Shown here: positions 16,506 to 25,654 of the stretch, one piece after another
How the letters are laid out: every line of letters begins with the position of its first letter
Numbering within the stretch: position 1 is the first letter of the stretch
DNA from: Alphaproteobacteria bacterium
GTDB lineage: Bacteria > Pseudomonadota > Alphaproteobacteria > Rhodospirillales > Casp-alpha2
Assembly: GCA_014382345.1 (NCBI GenBank)
Contig: JACNJX010000045.1
Coordinates: 1-64,000, forward strand
Reading direction: 5' to 3'
Length of the DNA stretch: 64,000 nt
Program-made: the position numbers and the translations under genes
Notes under the pieces: generated by a model
Database searches by the model: none
The model's input: the letters and a program-made list of their open reading frames with translations, nothing else
What the model was told of the DNA's origin: nothing

Positions 16506-16940
16506 ATGGATAACGGCATCAGCGTATCGAAAGCTGCGAAACTTCTCGGAATGAAACGTTCCGAATTAAACGAACGGCTGTCGGCTGCCGATATTCCAAC
16601 CTTCGAAGGGGAAGTGGATTTCGAAAAAGTAAAATGCATGTCCCCGTCCCTGGATCTCAGCGACCCCGAGATTCTGGACCGGGTGAAATACATCCGCGAA
16701 AACCTGGCCAAGCCGGCCGCCAATATGATCGTCGATCATCAAGGCCGCGACCTGACCATCGAAGTGCAGAAACTGACCAAAGACCTGATGATTGAAACCC
16801 AGACCGCCAACAACTACCGCGACATCATCAATGATCTGGCGGGGAAACTGGCCGACCTGCAGAAATCCGACGACCCCAAACAGCAGGAAATCGGCTTCCA
16901 ACTGTGCCAGTGGCTGCGCAATAAAATCTGCGCCGAATAA
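16506..16940 (+). CDS. Small HTH-like protein, 144 aa
   Basis: The ATG at 16506 is chosen over the frame's earlier start because GGGGTGGGA stands just before it, and because the earlier part overlaps the displaced CMD tail. The first 45 residues (ISVSKAAKLLGMKRSELNER, then IPTFEGEVDFEKVK) look like a MerR/excisionase-type helix-turn-helix that reads a sequence or partner. Residues 55-144 are helical, with IEVQKLTKDLMIETQTANNY. There are three Cys residues, two of them in the C-terminal QLCQWLRNKIC. I cannot name the family. An N-terminal helix-turn-helix of this type also occurs attached to redox proteins. Confidence 0.55.
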   Translation: MDNGISVSKAAKLLGMKRSELNERLSAADIPTFEGEVDFEKVKCMSPSLDLSDPEILDRVKYIRENLAKPAANMIVDHQGRDLTIEVQKLTKDLMIETQTANNYRDIINDLAGKLADLQKSDDPKQQEIGFQLCQWLRNKICAE

Positions 16941-16968
16941 ACCAACCGCCCCCGGTTACATCCGGACC

Positions 16969-17133
16969 TTACATCTGGACCAGGGCCTCGTCGCGAATTT
17001 CCGCCGCCAGCCGGGCGATTTCCACCGGGTCGGCTGCATTTGCCGGATCCTTCGCCGCCAGCACCGTTGCCGCCGCCTGAATACACGCGCCCATCAAAAT
17101 GTCCGGATCATAACCGATATCTTTGTCCGTCAT
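16969..17133 (-). CDS. Small hypothetical protein, 54 aa
   Basis: The ATG at 17133 has a strong GGGAGGA seven bases upstream, so the longer frame running to 17325 is not used. The product is a small acidic, mostly helical protein: MTDKDIGYDPDILMGACIQA at the start and PVEIARLAAEIRDEALVQM at the end. No family is recognised. It is transcribed divergently from umuD across about 190 bp that hold the SOS box, so it may respond to the same LexA site. This is inferred from position only. Confidence 0.55.
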   Translation of the reverse strand: MTDKDIGYDPDILMGACIQAAATVLAAKDPANAADPVEIARLAAEIRDEALVQM

Positions 17134-17272
17134 AAAATCCTCCCTTTCCTCTCGGCAATGTCGTCGTAGAACCCTGGATACCATAGACGTTAGCATTGCC
17201 GCGCCAGCGAAATCTTGTCTTTGGTCAAGTTTGCAAGGCAACCCAATCAAGCGCCAAAAATCAACAAGAAAA

Positions 17273-17287
17273 GAACAAAAAAAGAAC
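17273..17287 (+). promoter_or_regulatory. LexA (SOS) box, alphaproteobacterial type
   Basis: GAAC-N7-GAAC with an all-A spacer. Alphaproteobacterial LexA recognises the direct repeat GTTC-N7-GTTC, which is this sequence on the opposite strand. It lies 37 bp before the umuD start, the right place to block its promoter. This matches umuDC as a DNA-damage-induced operon and supports the taxonomic call. Confidence 0.75.
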
Positions 17288-17323
17288 ATTGACCCGGCGC
17301 AACCGCAAGCCCATGATAGGCGC

Positions 17324-17803
17324 ATGTCATCCCATGTTGTCAGAACCGGCCGGACCGCGCCCGCCCCCGGACCCGCCGACGATACCCCTGTCCCCGCCGT
17401 TGAGCGGCCGTCCGCCCTGGCGCTGCCGTTTTTCGGGGCAGCGGTGCAGGCCGGCTTTCCATCCCCCGCAGACGATTACCTGGAAGGCGCGCTTGACCTC
17501 AACGAACACCTGATCCGGCGTCCGGCGGCAACGTTCTTTTTGCGGGTGCTTGGTGATTCCATGACCGGGGTGGGCATTCATTCCGGCGATTTGCTCATCG
17601 TCGACCGTTCCGTGCCGCCCATCGACGGGCGCATCGTCATCGCCGTTCTGGACGAGGAATTGACCGTCAAACGCCTGTCGCGCCGGCGCGGGAAGGTTCG
17701 GCTGATGCCGGAAAACCCCCGCTACCGGCCCATCGAGATCGGCGACGGACAGGACTTGCAGATCTGGGGCGTGGTGCGTCATGTCATCCATTCCTTTGTC
17801 TGA
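17324..17803 (+). CDS. umuD: UmuD-like S24 protease, polymerase V subunit
   Basis: 159 residues from the ATG at 17324; the frame is open further upstream but that part covers the SOS box. The self-cleavage site is Ala-Gly in [13 protein letters not shown] (about residues 43-44). The Ser/Lys dyad is Ser79 in LGDSMTG and Lys116 in ELTVKRL. Cleavage would give UmuD', which joins UmuC as the translesion polymerase. The N-terminal arm is longer than in E. coli (about 43 against 24 residues) and Pro-rich. The 3' end overlaps umuC by 23 bp. Expression is expected to be LexA-controlled from the box at 17273-17287. Confidence 0.93.
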   Translation: MSSHVVRTGRTAPAPGPADDTPVPAVERPSALALPFFGAAVQAGFPSPADDYLEGALDLNEHLIRRPAATFFLRVLGDSMTGVGIHSGDLLIVDRSVPPIDGRIVIAVLDEELTVKRLSRRRGKVRLMPENPRYRPIEIGDGQDLQIWGVVRHVIHSFV

Positions 17804-19118
17804 GGGCCGCCCGCCTACGCAGCGTATTGCCACACCCGCACAACGCATCGCTCTCGTCGACGTGAACAACTTCTATGCCTCGTGCGAACGGCTGTTCGAT
17901 CCCCGGCTCGAAAGCCGCCCGATGGTGGTGCTGTCCAACAACGACGGCTGCATCATCGCGCGCTCCGACGAAGCCAAGGCGCTGGGCATTGCCATGGGGG
18001 TGGCCGTGCATAAGGTACGGGACTCACTGAAACGCCAGAAGGTGCAAATCTATTCGTCGAACTACGCGCTTTACGGCGACATGTCGGCGCGCGTGGTCTC
18101 GGTGCTGAAGCGCTTCACGCCGTATCTCGAGGTCTACAGCATCGATGAATCCTTCCTCGACCTGAGCGGCTTTGCCGACCCGGAGGCCTACGGACACGAC
18201 ATCCGGGACACGGTTCTCCGCTGGACCGGGCTGCCGGTGTCCGTCGGCGTCGGCGCCACCAAAACGCTGGCCAAGATCGCCAACCGCATGGCTAAGAAAA
18301 ACCCCGCCCTGGGCGGCGTCTTCGTCATGCCCGGCGATGACGCCGACGACGAACTTCTCGGGAGGATCGAGACCGGGGATGTGTGGGGCATCGGCCGCAG
18401 GTTGGCGGCGCGGCTGGAAACCTTAGGCATCGTTACCGCGTTGGACCTCAAGCGGGCCGATCCGAAATTCATCCGTGCACGGTTCAGCGTCGTCGTCGAG
18501 CGCACCGTGCTGGAACTGCGCGGCACGCCGTGCCTGAGCCTTGAGGCGGCCACGCCGCAGCAAAAGGGGATCATGGTGTCGCGGGGTTTCGGAAAACGGG
18601 TCCGGGATTTCGGCCATATCGAGGCCGCGGTGGCCACCTATGCCAGCCGCGCCGCCGAGAAACTCCGCCGCCAGGGACTGGCCGCCAACAAACTCACCGT
18701 CAGCCTGCGCACCAGCCCCTTCGATGCCGCCCGGGAACGCTATGCCAATGCTGCAAGCTTCGTGTTTCCGGAGGCCACCACCGACACCGCCGAAATGATC
18801 GGCGCCGCCGGGCGCTGCCTGAAAAGCATTTTCAAGCCGGGGCTGGCCTATCAGAAAACCGGTGTCTTCCTGGATGCCCTGGAAGACGCCGGGCACGCGC
18901 AACGCAGCCTGTTTTCCCGGTTTGATTCCGGACCCGGCGCGGACCCGGCCCGCACCCGCGCCCTGATGCAGACCATGGACCGCCTCAACGCGGCCTGGGG
19001 GCGTGACACCGTGCGCTTCGCCGCCACCGGCCTGCAACGGCCCTGGGCCATGAAACAGGGAAACAAAAGCCCGTGCTACACGACCCGCTGGCGGGATCTG
19101 AAACAGGTTCAAGCCTAG
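17781..19118 (+). CDS. umuC: Y-family DNA polymerase UmuC
   Basis: 445 residues, somewhat longer than E. coli UmuC (422). It is the catalytic subunit of the error-prone translesion polymerase. Active-site blocks are [18 protein letters not shown] (first catalytic Asp), [20 protein letters not shown] and [12 protein letters not shown] (the second Asp-Glu pair); then come [19 protein letters not shown], the helix-hairpin-helix [19 protein letters not shown] and the little-finger domain. The extra N-terminal residues ([18 protein letters not shown]) come from the overlap with umuD; an internal start closer to the Asp block is possible. It is co-transcribed with umuD. Confidence 0.95.
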   Translation: MSSIPLSEGRPPTQRIATPAQRIALVDVNNFYASCERLFDPRLESRPMVVLSNNDGCIIARSDEAKALGIAMGVAVHKVRDSLKRQKVQIYSSNYALYGDMSARVVSVLKRFTPYLEVYSIDESFLDLSGFADPEAYGHDIRDTVLRWTGLPVSVGVGATKTLAKIANRMAKKNPALGGVFVMPGDDADDELLGRIETGDVWGIGRRLAARLETLGIVTALDLKRADPKFIRARFSVVVERTVLELRGTPCLSLEAATPQQKGIMVSRGFGKRVRDFGHIEAAVATYASRAAEKLRRQGLAANKLTVSLRTSPFDAARERYANAASFVFPEATTDTAEMIGAAGRCLKSIFKPGLAYQKTGVFLDALEDAGHAQRSLFSRFDSGPGADPARTRALMQTMDRLNAAWGRDTVRFAATGLQRPWAMKQGNKSPCYTTRWRDLKQVQA

Positions 19119-19205
19119 GTTTGACAAAAATCAAGGGCGACCCGCCGGCAATGTGCCAGCATGGCGGCTGTCTTGGGAAGGAGGGCCTTTCCAAGGAGGG
19201 GAAGT

Positions 19206-19934
19206 TTGCCTGTCATGCCCGACCCGGCCCATAAATATCCGCCGCTGACGCCCGCATTACTGGCCGGCATCGCGCTCAGGCCGCTGCCACCGATCTTGTT
19301 GCAACCTTTCCTCGATGCCGCCATGACCGTCCTCAGCCGGCGGCACCCCGATCTGTTCGCACACTTCACAGACATGGAGGGAACCGTTTTCCTCATCGAC
19401 CCGGTGGATTTGCCTTTCGGATTTCTGCTCAGGCTATCTAAAGCGCCGCGCTTAAAAGCCATCGCCAAGGGCACGGCCCCAGACGTGTCAGCGGACGCGT
19501 CCGTCGACATGAGGCCAACGGCAACGATCCAGGGGCCGCTGGCAACATTGACGCGACTGCTCGAAGGCCGGCTTGATGGCGATGCCCTGTTTTTCTCGCG
19601 CGACCTCATGGTTGAAGGCGACATGGAAGCCGTCGTCACGCTACGCAACGCCGTTGATGGCGCGGGCATTGATCTCCTCGATGATCTGGCATCGCTCTTC
19701 GGGCCGTTAAGCAAACCGGCGAAGCTGGTGGCCGGCGGGGCGTTGCGTGTTCTTACCCGCATGGAACACGACCTTAAAAGCCTGAGAAATACCCTAACCG
19801 CCCCAGTCGCCGAGCACTGCAAGGCCCAGGGCGCCGAAATCAGAACGCTCCGGGAGGCGGTGGAAAAACTGCAACGCGAACAGGCTCCAAAGCCCCACAC
19901 CCGGCGCATGCACCCGGCGAAGGTACAATCCTGA
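19206..19934 (+). CDS. ubiT: UbiT, SCP2-domain factor of anaerobic ubiquinone synthesis
   Basis: An SCP2 sterol-carrier-like lipid-binding protein of about 242 residues. In enterobacteria UbiT, with UbiU and UbiV, is needed to make ubiquinone without oxygen. The SCP2 region runs over about residues 40-170, with SVDMRPTATIQGPLATLTRLLEG split by the family's binding loop, and RDLMVEGDMEAVVTLRNAVD. A helical tail (about 180-242) is longer than usual. AAGGAGG stands six bases before a TTG at 19206 and fifteen before the ATG at 19215; I favour the TTG. The TGA overlaps the ubiU ATG. Confidence 0.87.
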   Translation: MPVMPDPAHKYPPLTPALLAGIALRPLPPILLQPFLDAAMTVLSRRHPDLFAHFTDMEGTVFLIDPVDLPFGFLLRLSKAPRLKAIAKGTAPDVSADASVDMRPTATIQGPLATLTRLLEGRLDGDALFFSRDLMVEGDMEAVVTLRNAVDGAGIDLLDDLASLFGPLSKPAKLVAGGALRVLTRMEHDLKSLRNTLTAPVAEHCKAQGAEIRTLREAVEKLQREQAPKPHTRRMHPAKVQS

Positions 19935-20923
19935 TGACCGCGGCACTGGAACTGGTCTGCCCGGCGGGAAACCCGGCCAGCCTGAAAGCGGCGGTCGATG
20001 CCGGAGCAGACGTAGTTTATGCCGGCTTCGCGGACGATACCAACGCCCGTAACTTTCCCGGCCTGAATTTTACCCGTCCGCAAATGAAAGACGGCATCGC
20101 CTATGCCCACGAACACGGATGCGGGGTTTTTATCGCCATTAACACGTACGCCAGAGCCGGAAACCCGGACCCATGGCGCACGGCCATTGACGATGCGGCA
20201 GCATTGGGCGCGGACGCCGTCATTCTCGCCGACATCGGCCTGTTGGATTATGCCCAGCGATCCCAACCCCGGTTACGCCGCCACCTGTCGGTTCAGGCAT
20301 CGGCCTCAAACCCGGAAGCCATCGGATTTTATCACAAAGCCTTCGGGGTCAAGCGGGTGGTTCTGCCGAGGGTTTTGACGGTCAAGGAAATCGCCGCCCT
20401 CAATGCCCGGATACCGGTCGAGACCGAAGTCTTCGCCTTCGGCGGGATGTGCGTGATGGCCGAGGGCCGGTGTTCTCTTTCGTCCTATGTGACCGGACAG
20501 TCCCCCAACACCGATGGCGTGTGTTCACCGGCAAGTCATGTTGGTTACGAAAAACGTGACGGCAAGCTGATCTCCAGGCTAGGCGATTTCACCCTTAATA
20601 TCTTCTCCGAAGACGAGGCTGCGGGGTATCCCACATTGTGCAAGGGCCGCTTCGTAACCGAAGGCCAGGCGTCTTATTTGTTTGAAGAACCGGCCTCCCT
20701 CAACGTATTGGGGCTCCTCTCCGAATTGGCGGAGGCAGGAGTCTCGGCCTTGAAAATCGAAGGGCGTCAACGCGGCCGCGCCTACGTCAGCCAGGTGGTA
20801 AAGACATTCCGCAACGCTGTCGATGCCGCGGGCCGGGGCGAAAAAGTCGCCGCCGGCGAATTGGACGCCATGACCGAAGGCGGACGCGACACCACGGGCG
20901 CCTATGAAAAAATCTGGCATTGA
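19934..20923 (+). CDS. ubiU: UbiU, Fe-S hydroxylase of O2-independent ubiquinone pathway
   Basis: A 329-residue member of the U32 peptidase-like family. The start ELVCPAGNPASLKAAVDAGAD, YAGFADDTNARNFPGLNF and SVQASASNPEAIGFYHKAFG are typical of UbiU. The four Cys expected to hold a 4Fe-4S cluster are seen in GGMCVMAEGRC, TDGVCSP and LCKGRF. SALKIEGRQRG is the family signature. UbiU acts as a heterodimer with UbiV, encoded 12 bp downstream, to hydroxylate ubiquinone precursors using prephenate instead of O2. The operon order is T-U-V. Confidence 0.94.
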   Translation: MTAALELVCPAGNPASLKAAVDAGADVVYAGFADDTNARNFPGLNFTRPQMKDGIAYAHEHGCGVFIAINTYARAGNPDPWRTAIDDAAALGADAVILADIGLLDYAQRSQPRLRRHLSVQASASNPEAIGFYHKAFGVKRVVLPRVLTVKEIAALNARIPVETEVFAFGGMCVMAEGRCSLSSYVTGQSPNTDGVCSPASHVGYEKRDGKLISRLGDFTLNIFSEDEAAGYPTLCKGRFVTEGQASYLFEEPASLNVLGLLSELAEAGVSALKIEGRQRGRAYVSQVVKTFRNAVDAAGRGEKVAAGELDAMTEGGRDTTGAYEKIWH

Positions 20924-20935
20924 TCGGAGGCCGAC

Positions 20936-21826
20936 GTGACCGAAACACTTTCCCTGGGTCCGTTGCTGTTTCATTGGGACGCCGAGAAAAAACGCGATTT
21001 CTATTTCCGTATCGCCGACGAATCCTGCTTCGATACCGTCTATGTCGGCGAAGTGGTGTGTTCCAAGCGGGCGCCCTTTTTCGCCCCGTATTTAACGGAG
21101 GTCGTGGAACGGCTCCAGCGCGGGGGAAAGCAGGTCATCCTCTCGACCCTGGCCCTGATCATGAGCGAGCCGGAGATGGAACACGTCATTAATCTGCCTG
21201 AAACCACCGATCTATTGATCGAAGCCAATGACATCGGCACCGCCGCCTTGTTGACGGGACGCCCGCACGTGATCGGCCCCTTCGTCAACGTCTATAACGA
21301 AGGCACGTTGGAATACCTCGCCAACCAGGGGGCGGTCAGGGTATCGCTGCCCTGGGAATTGCCGTCGGAGTCCTTAGCCGCGTTGGCCAAATCCGCAACT
21401 GTCGAACTGGAAGTACAAATTTTCGGGCGCATGGCGCTGGCAATTTCCGCGCGGTGTTATCATGCCCGCGCCCACGGTCTGCACAAATCGAAATGCCAGT
21501 TCGTCTGCGCCGAAGACGCCAACGGCATGAGCGTCGAAACCCTGGACGGCGAGGATTTCCTTTCCGTTAACGGTTGCCAGACCCTGTCCCATACGGTCTG
21601 CAACCTGATGGATGAGCTCGAGAGCCTCCGGGAAATAGGCATTCAGGCCTTCAGGATATCGCCCCATGCCATCGACATGGTCGCGATCGGACAAACCTTC
21701 CGCGATGTCCTGGACGGCGAAACATCCGCCGCAGAAGGTCAGAGAAAACTGGCGGATTCTGTCCATTTCGCGCCGTTCTCAAACGGCTTTTATCACGGCG
21801 AAGACGGCGCCGCTTACGTTTCTTAG
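20936..21826 (+). CDS. ubiV: UbiV, Fe-S hydroxylase partner of UbiU
   Basis: 296 residues starting at GTG, with GGAGGCC just upstream. It is a U32-family protein shorter than UbiU. The N-terminal LSLGPLLFHWDAEKKRDFYFR and YVGEVVCSKRAP match UbiV, and cluster Cys appear in SARCYHARAHGLHKSKCQFVC and in NGCQTLS. A pocket loop reads VYNEGTLEYLANQGAVRVSLPWE. With ubiT and ubiU it indicates that ubiquinone can be made when oxygen is absent, which fits the fumarate-reductase-like operon on the other strand starting 5 bp away. Confidence 0.94.
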   Translation: MTETLSLGPLLFHWDAEKKRDFYFRIADESCFDTVYVGEVVCSKRAPFFAPYLTEVVERLQRGGKQVILSTLALIMSEPEMEHVINLPETTDLLIEANDIGTAALLTGRPHVIGPFVNVYNEGTLEYLANQGAVRVSLPWELPSESLAALAKSATVELEVQIFGRMALAISARCYHARAHGLHKSKCQFVCAEDANGMSVETLDGEDFLSVNGCQTLSHTVCNLMDELESLREIGIQAFRISPHAIDMVAIGQTFRDVLDGETSAAEGQRKLADSVHFAPFSNGFYHGEDGAAYVS

Positions 21827-21830
21827 CAAT

Positions 21831-22316
21831 TCAGTTGCCTGTCTTCGCCGCTTGCCAGTCGTCGAGAATGCCGCGCGCGTTGTTGGTTGCCGGATCGAGA
21901 AAGGAATCGTGGTTGTCCGTCTTCGCCGTCAATTCGATGACGTAGCCGTTGGGATCCCGGAAATAAATGGAATGGACAAACTGATGATCGGCGATGCCGC
22001 GGGTTTCGATGCCTTCGGCCTTACCCCTGGCGAACATCGCCTGCAAATCCTCCGGCGTCACCTCGAGCGCGATATGCAGGTCAAAATCGTGCTGTTCCTT
22101 GAATTCGAAAGGCTGGTCCGGGGCTTCAAAGAAGGCCAGGCAGGAGCCGTCGTCCATTTGATAAAACGTATGTAGAACCCCGGTTTCCCGCCCGGTCTTG
22201 GTCTCGTTGATTGCCAGCGAGCCGACCAATGGCAAGCCGATAAAGTCTTCATAGAACTTGCGGGTTTCTTCAGAATCCCGGCAGCGGTAGGCGTTGTGGT
22301 GAAGGCCTTTAATCAT
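21831..22316 (-). CDS. VOC-family (glyoxalase/dioxygenase fold) protein
   Basis: 161 residues from the ATG at 22316, chosen because CGGAGGGAAACGTC precedes it; the frame runs open 22 codons further. It is a single VOC module pair: metal ligands are expected at His in GLHHNAYRC (residues 4-12), His in FVHSIYFRDPNGY and Glu in VIELTAK. Family members isomerise, epimerise or cleave small metabolites with a divalent metal. It lies 72 bp after the flavoprotein gene of the succinate/fumarate operon and is probably its last gene. The substrate is unknown. Confidence 0.85.
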   Translation of the reverse strand: MIKGLHHNAYRCRDSEETRKFYEDFIGLPLVGSLAINETKTGRETGVLHTFYQMDDGSCLAFFEAPDQPFEFKEQHDFDLHIALEVTPEDLQAMFARGKAEGIETRGIADHQFVHSIYFRDPNGYVIELTAKTDNHDSFLDPATNNARGILDDWQAAKTGN

Positions 22317-22388
22317 GACGTTTCCCTCCGTCCCTGTCCTCGGCGTTTCCTGTATTTGGGTCTCACCACGTCCAGTGTCCACAGACGT

Positions 22389-24128
22389 CTATTCCCCAAG
22401 CAGCGTTTCCCCCGGCCTGACGCGGGTAAAGTTGACCGGCTCGGCCGTCGTTTCGATGGCATCGCCCTTGATGCGCACGCGGGTAAAGGTGGACATCTCA
22501 AGATTACGGGTTTCCGGGAAATCGGCGCGGTAGTGTGCACCCCGGGAATCGTCGCGGGCCAAGGCGGCTGCGGTGATCGTGCGCGATACCAGAATCAGGT
22601 TTTTCAGGTTCATCCAGTCGTGCCAGGTCAGGTTATAGGCCAGGTTGCCGCCATCGACACCAATAGCGTCCAGATCATTCTCCAGCGCCGTCAGGGCCGT
22701 GGCGGCGCGGGCAAGCGTGTCGGCGTCGCGGATGATGCCGACGTCGTCCCACATGATATCGGCGAGCCGGGTGCGGATATCCTCCAGGTCGCCCGGCGGC
22801 CGGGACAGCGGAATCCGGCAGCGCTCGACAGCGGCCTCGACAGCAGCGGAATCCGGATCGCGCAACGCCTTCTGCGCGCCGCCGTCCTTCAGCCACGCGG
22901 CCATGGTGTCGCCAGCAATACCGCCGTACACGGTGGAATTGGCGACCCCGTTGCCGCCTAAGCGATTGGCCCCGTGCACACCGCCGGTATCCTCGCCGGC
23001 GGCAAACAGGCCATCCAGTTCGGTGCTGCCGTCTACGGCGAATTCGACCCCACCCATCATGTAGTGCGCCGTCGGCACCACCTCGACCTTGTCGCCGGCG
23101 AGGTCAAAACCGCAATCGGCGCAACGCTCCACCATGCCCTTAAACTGGCGTCGGACCTCGGCCTCGTCCAGATGCGCCATGGAAAGAAATAACCCCCCAA
23201 GAGGACCGACCTTGCCCAGACGCATTTCCTCGAACATCGCGCGGCTGACGATGTCGCGGGTCGCCCGTTCGCCGCGCTCATCATATTTATCCATGAACCG
23301 CGCACCGTCGCCGTCGAGAAGATACGCGCCATAACCGCGCAGGCCCTCTTCCAGCACCGTCCCGGTCATCCGGGTTTCCTCCCCGGCCAGCAAGCCGGTC
23401 GGGTGGAACTGCACCATTTCCATATCGCGTAACGCCAGCCCGGCGCGCAACGCCATCGCCATGCCGTCGGTGGTCTTGTCACCGGACGGCGTGTGATAGC
23501 GGTACATGGTCGGCCCGCCGCCGGTCGCCAGCAGCACGGCCCGCGCCCGGACCAGTTTGAAGCCGCCGGTGCGCATGTCGATCATCAAGACGCCTGCGAT
23601 GCTGCTGCCATCCCCTGCGGGAATCAGTTCCACCGCGCGATGGTCTTCCATCCGGCTCAACCCCCGCGACCACACCTGTTCGGCCAGCCGGTTGATGATT
23701 TCGATCCCCGTCAGGTCGCCCTTGTGCACGGTGCGGTCAAAAGTCTGCCCGGCGAAAGCCTTCTGGTGCACGGAGCCGTCTTCGTTGCGGTCGAAGAAAC
23801 AGCCCAGTTCGTTTTCCAGCTCGCGGATGCGCTCTTGCGCAACCTCGACCAGCGTCCAGGACAACTCCTGATCGTTGAGCCACTTGCCGCCTTCGATGGT
23901 GTCCATGAAATGGCGCTCGACGGAATCGCCCGGCGCCAGGGCCACGTTGTAGCCGCCCTGCACCATGCGGGTGCAGCCGCATTTGCCCAACAATCCCTTG
24001 ACCGCGACGGTGACCGCGAGCTCCGGCGCGGCGTCATTGACGTGCAGGGCCGCGAACAGCCCGGCCCCGCCGGAGCCCAGGATCAGCACATCGGTTTCGA
24101 TGGTTTCGATGACCGCGGCGTCGCTCAA
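22389..24128 (-). CDS. Fumarate reductase/succinate dehydrogenase flavoprotein subunit, probably non-covalent FAD
   Basis: A 579-residue catalytic subunit. The FAD motif is VLILGSGGAGLFAALHVND. Substrate residues are kept: VQFHPTGL, LEEGLRGYG, ERATRDIVSRAM, VPTAHYMMGGV and the C-terminal-half GVHGANRLGGNGVANSTVYGG. The segment that carries the covalent-FAD His in SdhA and FrdA (usually RSHTVxAxGG) reads GKCGCTRMVQGGYN, so that His is missing. Enzymes lacking the covalent bond usually reduce fumarate but oxidise succinate poorly. The start overlaps the fumarase beta stop (ATGA). An L-aspartate-oxidase-like function is less likely, because Fe-S and membrane subunits are encoded in the same operon. 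Confidence 0.85.
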   Translation of the reverse strand: MSDAAVIETIETDVLILGSGGAGLFAALHVNDAAPELAVTVAVKGLLGKCGCTRMVQGGYNVALAPGDSVERHFMDTIEGGKWLNDQELSWTLVEVAQERIRELENELGCFFDRNEDGSVHQKAFAGQTFDRTVHKGDLTGIEIINRLAEQVWSRGLSRMEDHRAVELIPAGDGSSIAGVLMIDMRTGGFKLVRARAVLLATGGGPTMYRYHTPSGDKTTDGMAMALRAGLALRDMEMVQFHPTGLLAGEETRMTGTVLEEGLRGYGAYLLDGDGARFMDKYDERGERATRDIVSRAMFEEMRLGKVGPLGGLFLSMAHLDEAEVRRQFKGMVERCADCGFDLAGDKVEVVPTAHYMMGGVEFAVDGSTELDGLFAAGEDTGGVHGANRLGGNGVANSTVYGGIAGDTMAAWLKDGGAQKALRDPDSAAVEAAVERCRIPLSRPPGDLEDIRTRLADIMWDDVGIIRDADTLARAATALTALENDLDAIGVDGGNLAYNLTWHDWMNLKNLILVSRTITAAALARDDSRGAHYRADFPETRNLEMSTFTRVRIKGDAIETTAEPVNFTRVRPGETLLGE

Positions 24129-24736
24129 CTGTCGACACCCATAGCGGCGAGCGCCTGTGCGCGTTTGCCTTCGGCATCGCCGCGGACCGTGTCATAGAGG
24201 CTGTTGCCGTGGGCATCCATGGCCACCAGCAGCGGCCCGAAGTCCTTGATTTCAAACTGCCACAGGCTTTCCGGGTTGAGGTCGTCCATATCGACGTCGA
24301 GAATCCGTTCGATCCAGGTGGTTTCCATTGCCGCCGTGCCACCGATGATAGCCAGATACACCCCGCCCAATTCCTCGAACGCCTGCAGGCTGTCGTCGCC
24401 CAATCCACCCTTGCCGATAATCATGCGAACGCCGTTCTGCTCCATCAAGGGGCGGGTAAATCGCTCCATGCGGGCGCTGGTCGTCGTGCCGATACATACC
24501 GAGTCGTACCCGACGGGGCAGGAATTGCTGACCGGCACCTTTTTCACGTTGGGCGCGGTGTGGATGACGGCATGCCCGTTCAAATCAAGCCGGGTTTCGC
24601 GGGCCTTATCGAACATGTGGATCAGCGTCGCATCGCGGATGCCGAACAACATGTCCTGCAGCACCACATGATCGCCGGCTTTGAGCTTGCGAACATCGTC
24701 TTCCGTGACCGGCATATGAAATTCGTGTTCCGCCAT
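24125..24736 (-). CDS. Class I fumarase/tartrate dehydratase beta subunit
   Basis: 203 residues, the swivelling C-terminal domain of class I hydro-lyases encoded as a separate subunit. Visible features are KVPVSNSCPVGYDSVCIGTTT, where related enzymes have GPTT, then MIIGKGGLGDDS, YLAIIGGTAAMETTWIERI and FGPLLVAMDAHGNSLYDTV. The alpha subunit is encoded 10 bp upstream and the flavoprotein overlaps downstream. Such pairs hydrate fumarate, mesaconate or dehydrate L-tartrate. Beside fumarate-reductase genes fumarase is the first guess; mesaconase is worth keeping in mind because glutamate-mutase genes lie in the same window. Confidence 0.9.
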   Translation of the reverse strand: MAEHEFHMPVTEDDVRKLKAGDHVVLQDMLFGIRDATLIHMFDKARETRLDLNGHAVIHTAPNVKKVPVSNSCPVGYDSVCIGTTTSARMERFTRPLMEQNGVRMIIGKGGLGDDSLQAFEELGGVYLAIIGGTAAMETTWIERILDVDMDDLNPESLWQFEIKDFGPLLVAMDAHGNSLYDTVRGDAEGKRAQALAAMGVDS

Positions 24737-24746
24737 GACGCCTCTC

Positions 24747-25622
24747 CTAAAACCCGATCTCGACGCCTGTCGGCGTAAACGTCGCCTTGGCCCGCCTGGC
24801 CGAATGGCACTGGATGTTGACCGCCACCGGGTTCATGGTGATGTGGGTCGCCGCCGTTTCCACGTGTACGGCAAACGCCGTCGAATCCCCACCCAGCCCC
24901 TGTGGCCCGATACCGAGGGTGTTGACCGCCGCGCTGAGTTGCGTTTCCAGCTTGGCGCCTTCCGGGTCGTCACACACCGAGCCCAGCGCCCGCGTGGCCG
25001 CGACCTTCGCCAGTTTCGTGCACAGGTCTGCCGTGCCGCCGACGCCGACACCGACGATGGTCGGCGGGCAGACCTTGCCGCCGGCTTCCAGCACACGGTC
25101 GATGACGAAGGTTTTGACCCCGTTCACGCCTTCGGCGGGGATGCACATTTTCAGGAACGATCCGTTTTCCGAGCCGGAGCCCTTGGGGATCATCTCGATC
25201 ACCAATTCATCGGCATGATCCGAGAAATCCACGTTGATGACCGGCACCCTTCGCCCGCAGGAGGTATGTTCGTTCTCCCGCGTTACCGGATGCACGACGG
25301 ACGATCGTAACGGGTATTCCGTCGTCGCCCGTTCGCAGCCCTTTTTGATGGCGGCCTTGAGGTCGATGCCATCGACCGCGACGCCGCGCCCGATGGTGAC
25401 GTTGTAGATCGGGATGCCGGTGTCCTGGCACAGCAAATTATCGGTGTCCTCGGCGACGTCGATATTCTGGATCATGGTCGCCAAAATGGACTTGCCGGTG
25501 GCGTCGGTCTCGCTGGCATCAAGACGCTGAAAGCCCTCCTTGATATCGTCGGGCAACACTTTCAGCGCCCGGATATAAAGCAGCTTCGCCGTTTCCTCGA
25601 TGGCTTCCAGATCGACGTCCAT
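24747..25622 (-). CDS. Class I fumarase/tartrate dehydratase alpha subunit
   Basis: A 291-residue subunit that binds an oxygen-sensitive 4Fe-4S cluster. The three ligands are seen as LLCQDTGIP (about residue 65), GSENGSFLKMC and GGKVCPPTIVGVGVGGTADL. RSSVVHPVTRENEH matches the substrate loop. It forms the dehydratase with the beta subunit encoded 10 bp downstream. Separate alpha and beta genes are normal for tartrate dehydratase and for archaeal and anaerobe-type fumarases; aerobic alphaproteobacteria usually have a fused form or class II FumC. TauE-type transporter gene lies 32 bp upstream. Confidence 0.91.
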   Translation of the reverse strand: MDVDLEAIEETAKLLYIRALKVLPDDIKEGFQRLDASETDATGKSILATMIQNIDVAEDTDNLLCQDTGIPIYNVTIGRGVAVDGIDLKAAIKKGCERATTEYPLRSSVVHPVTRENEHTSCGRRVPVINVDFSDHADELVIEMIPKGSGSENGSFLKMCIPAEGVNGVKTFVIDRVLEAGGKVCPPTIVGVGVGGTADLCTKLAKVAATRALGSVCDDPEGAKLETQLSAAVNTLGIGPQGLGGDSTAFAVHVETAATHITMNPVAVNIQCHSARRAKATFTPTGVEIGF

Positions 25623-25654
25623 GGTTTCCGTCCCGTTTCCTGTTCCCCGCCCGT

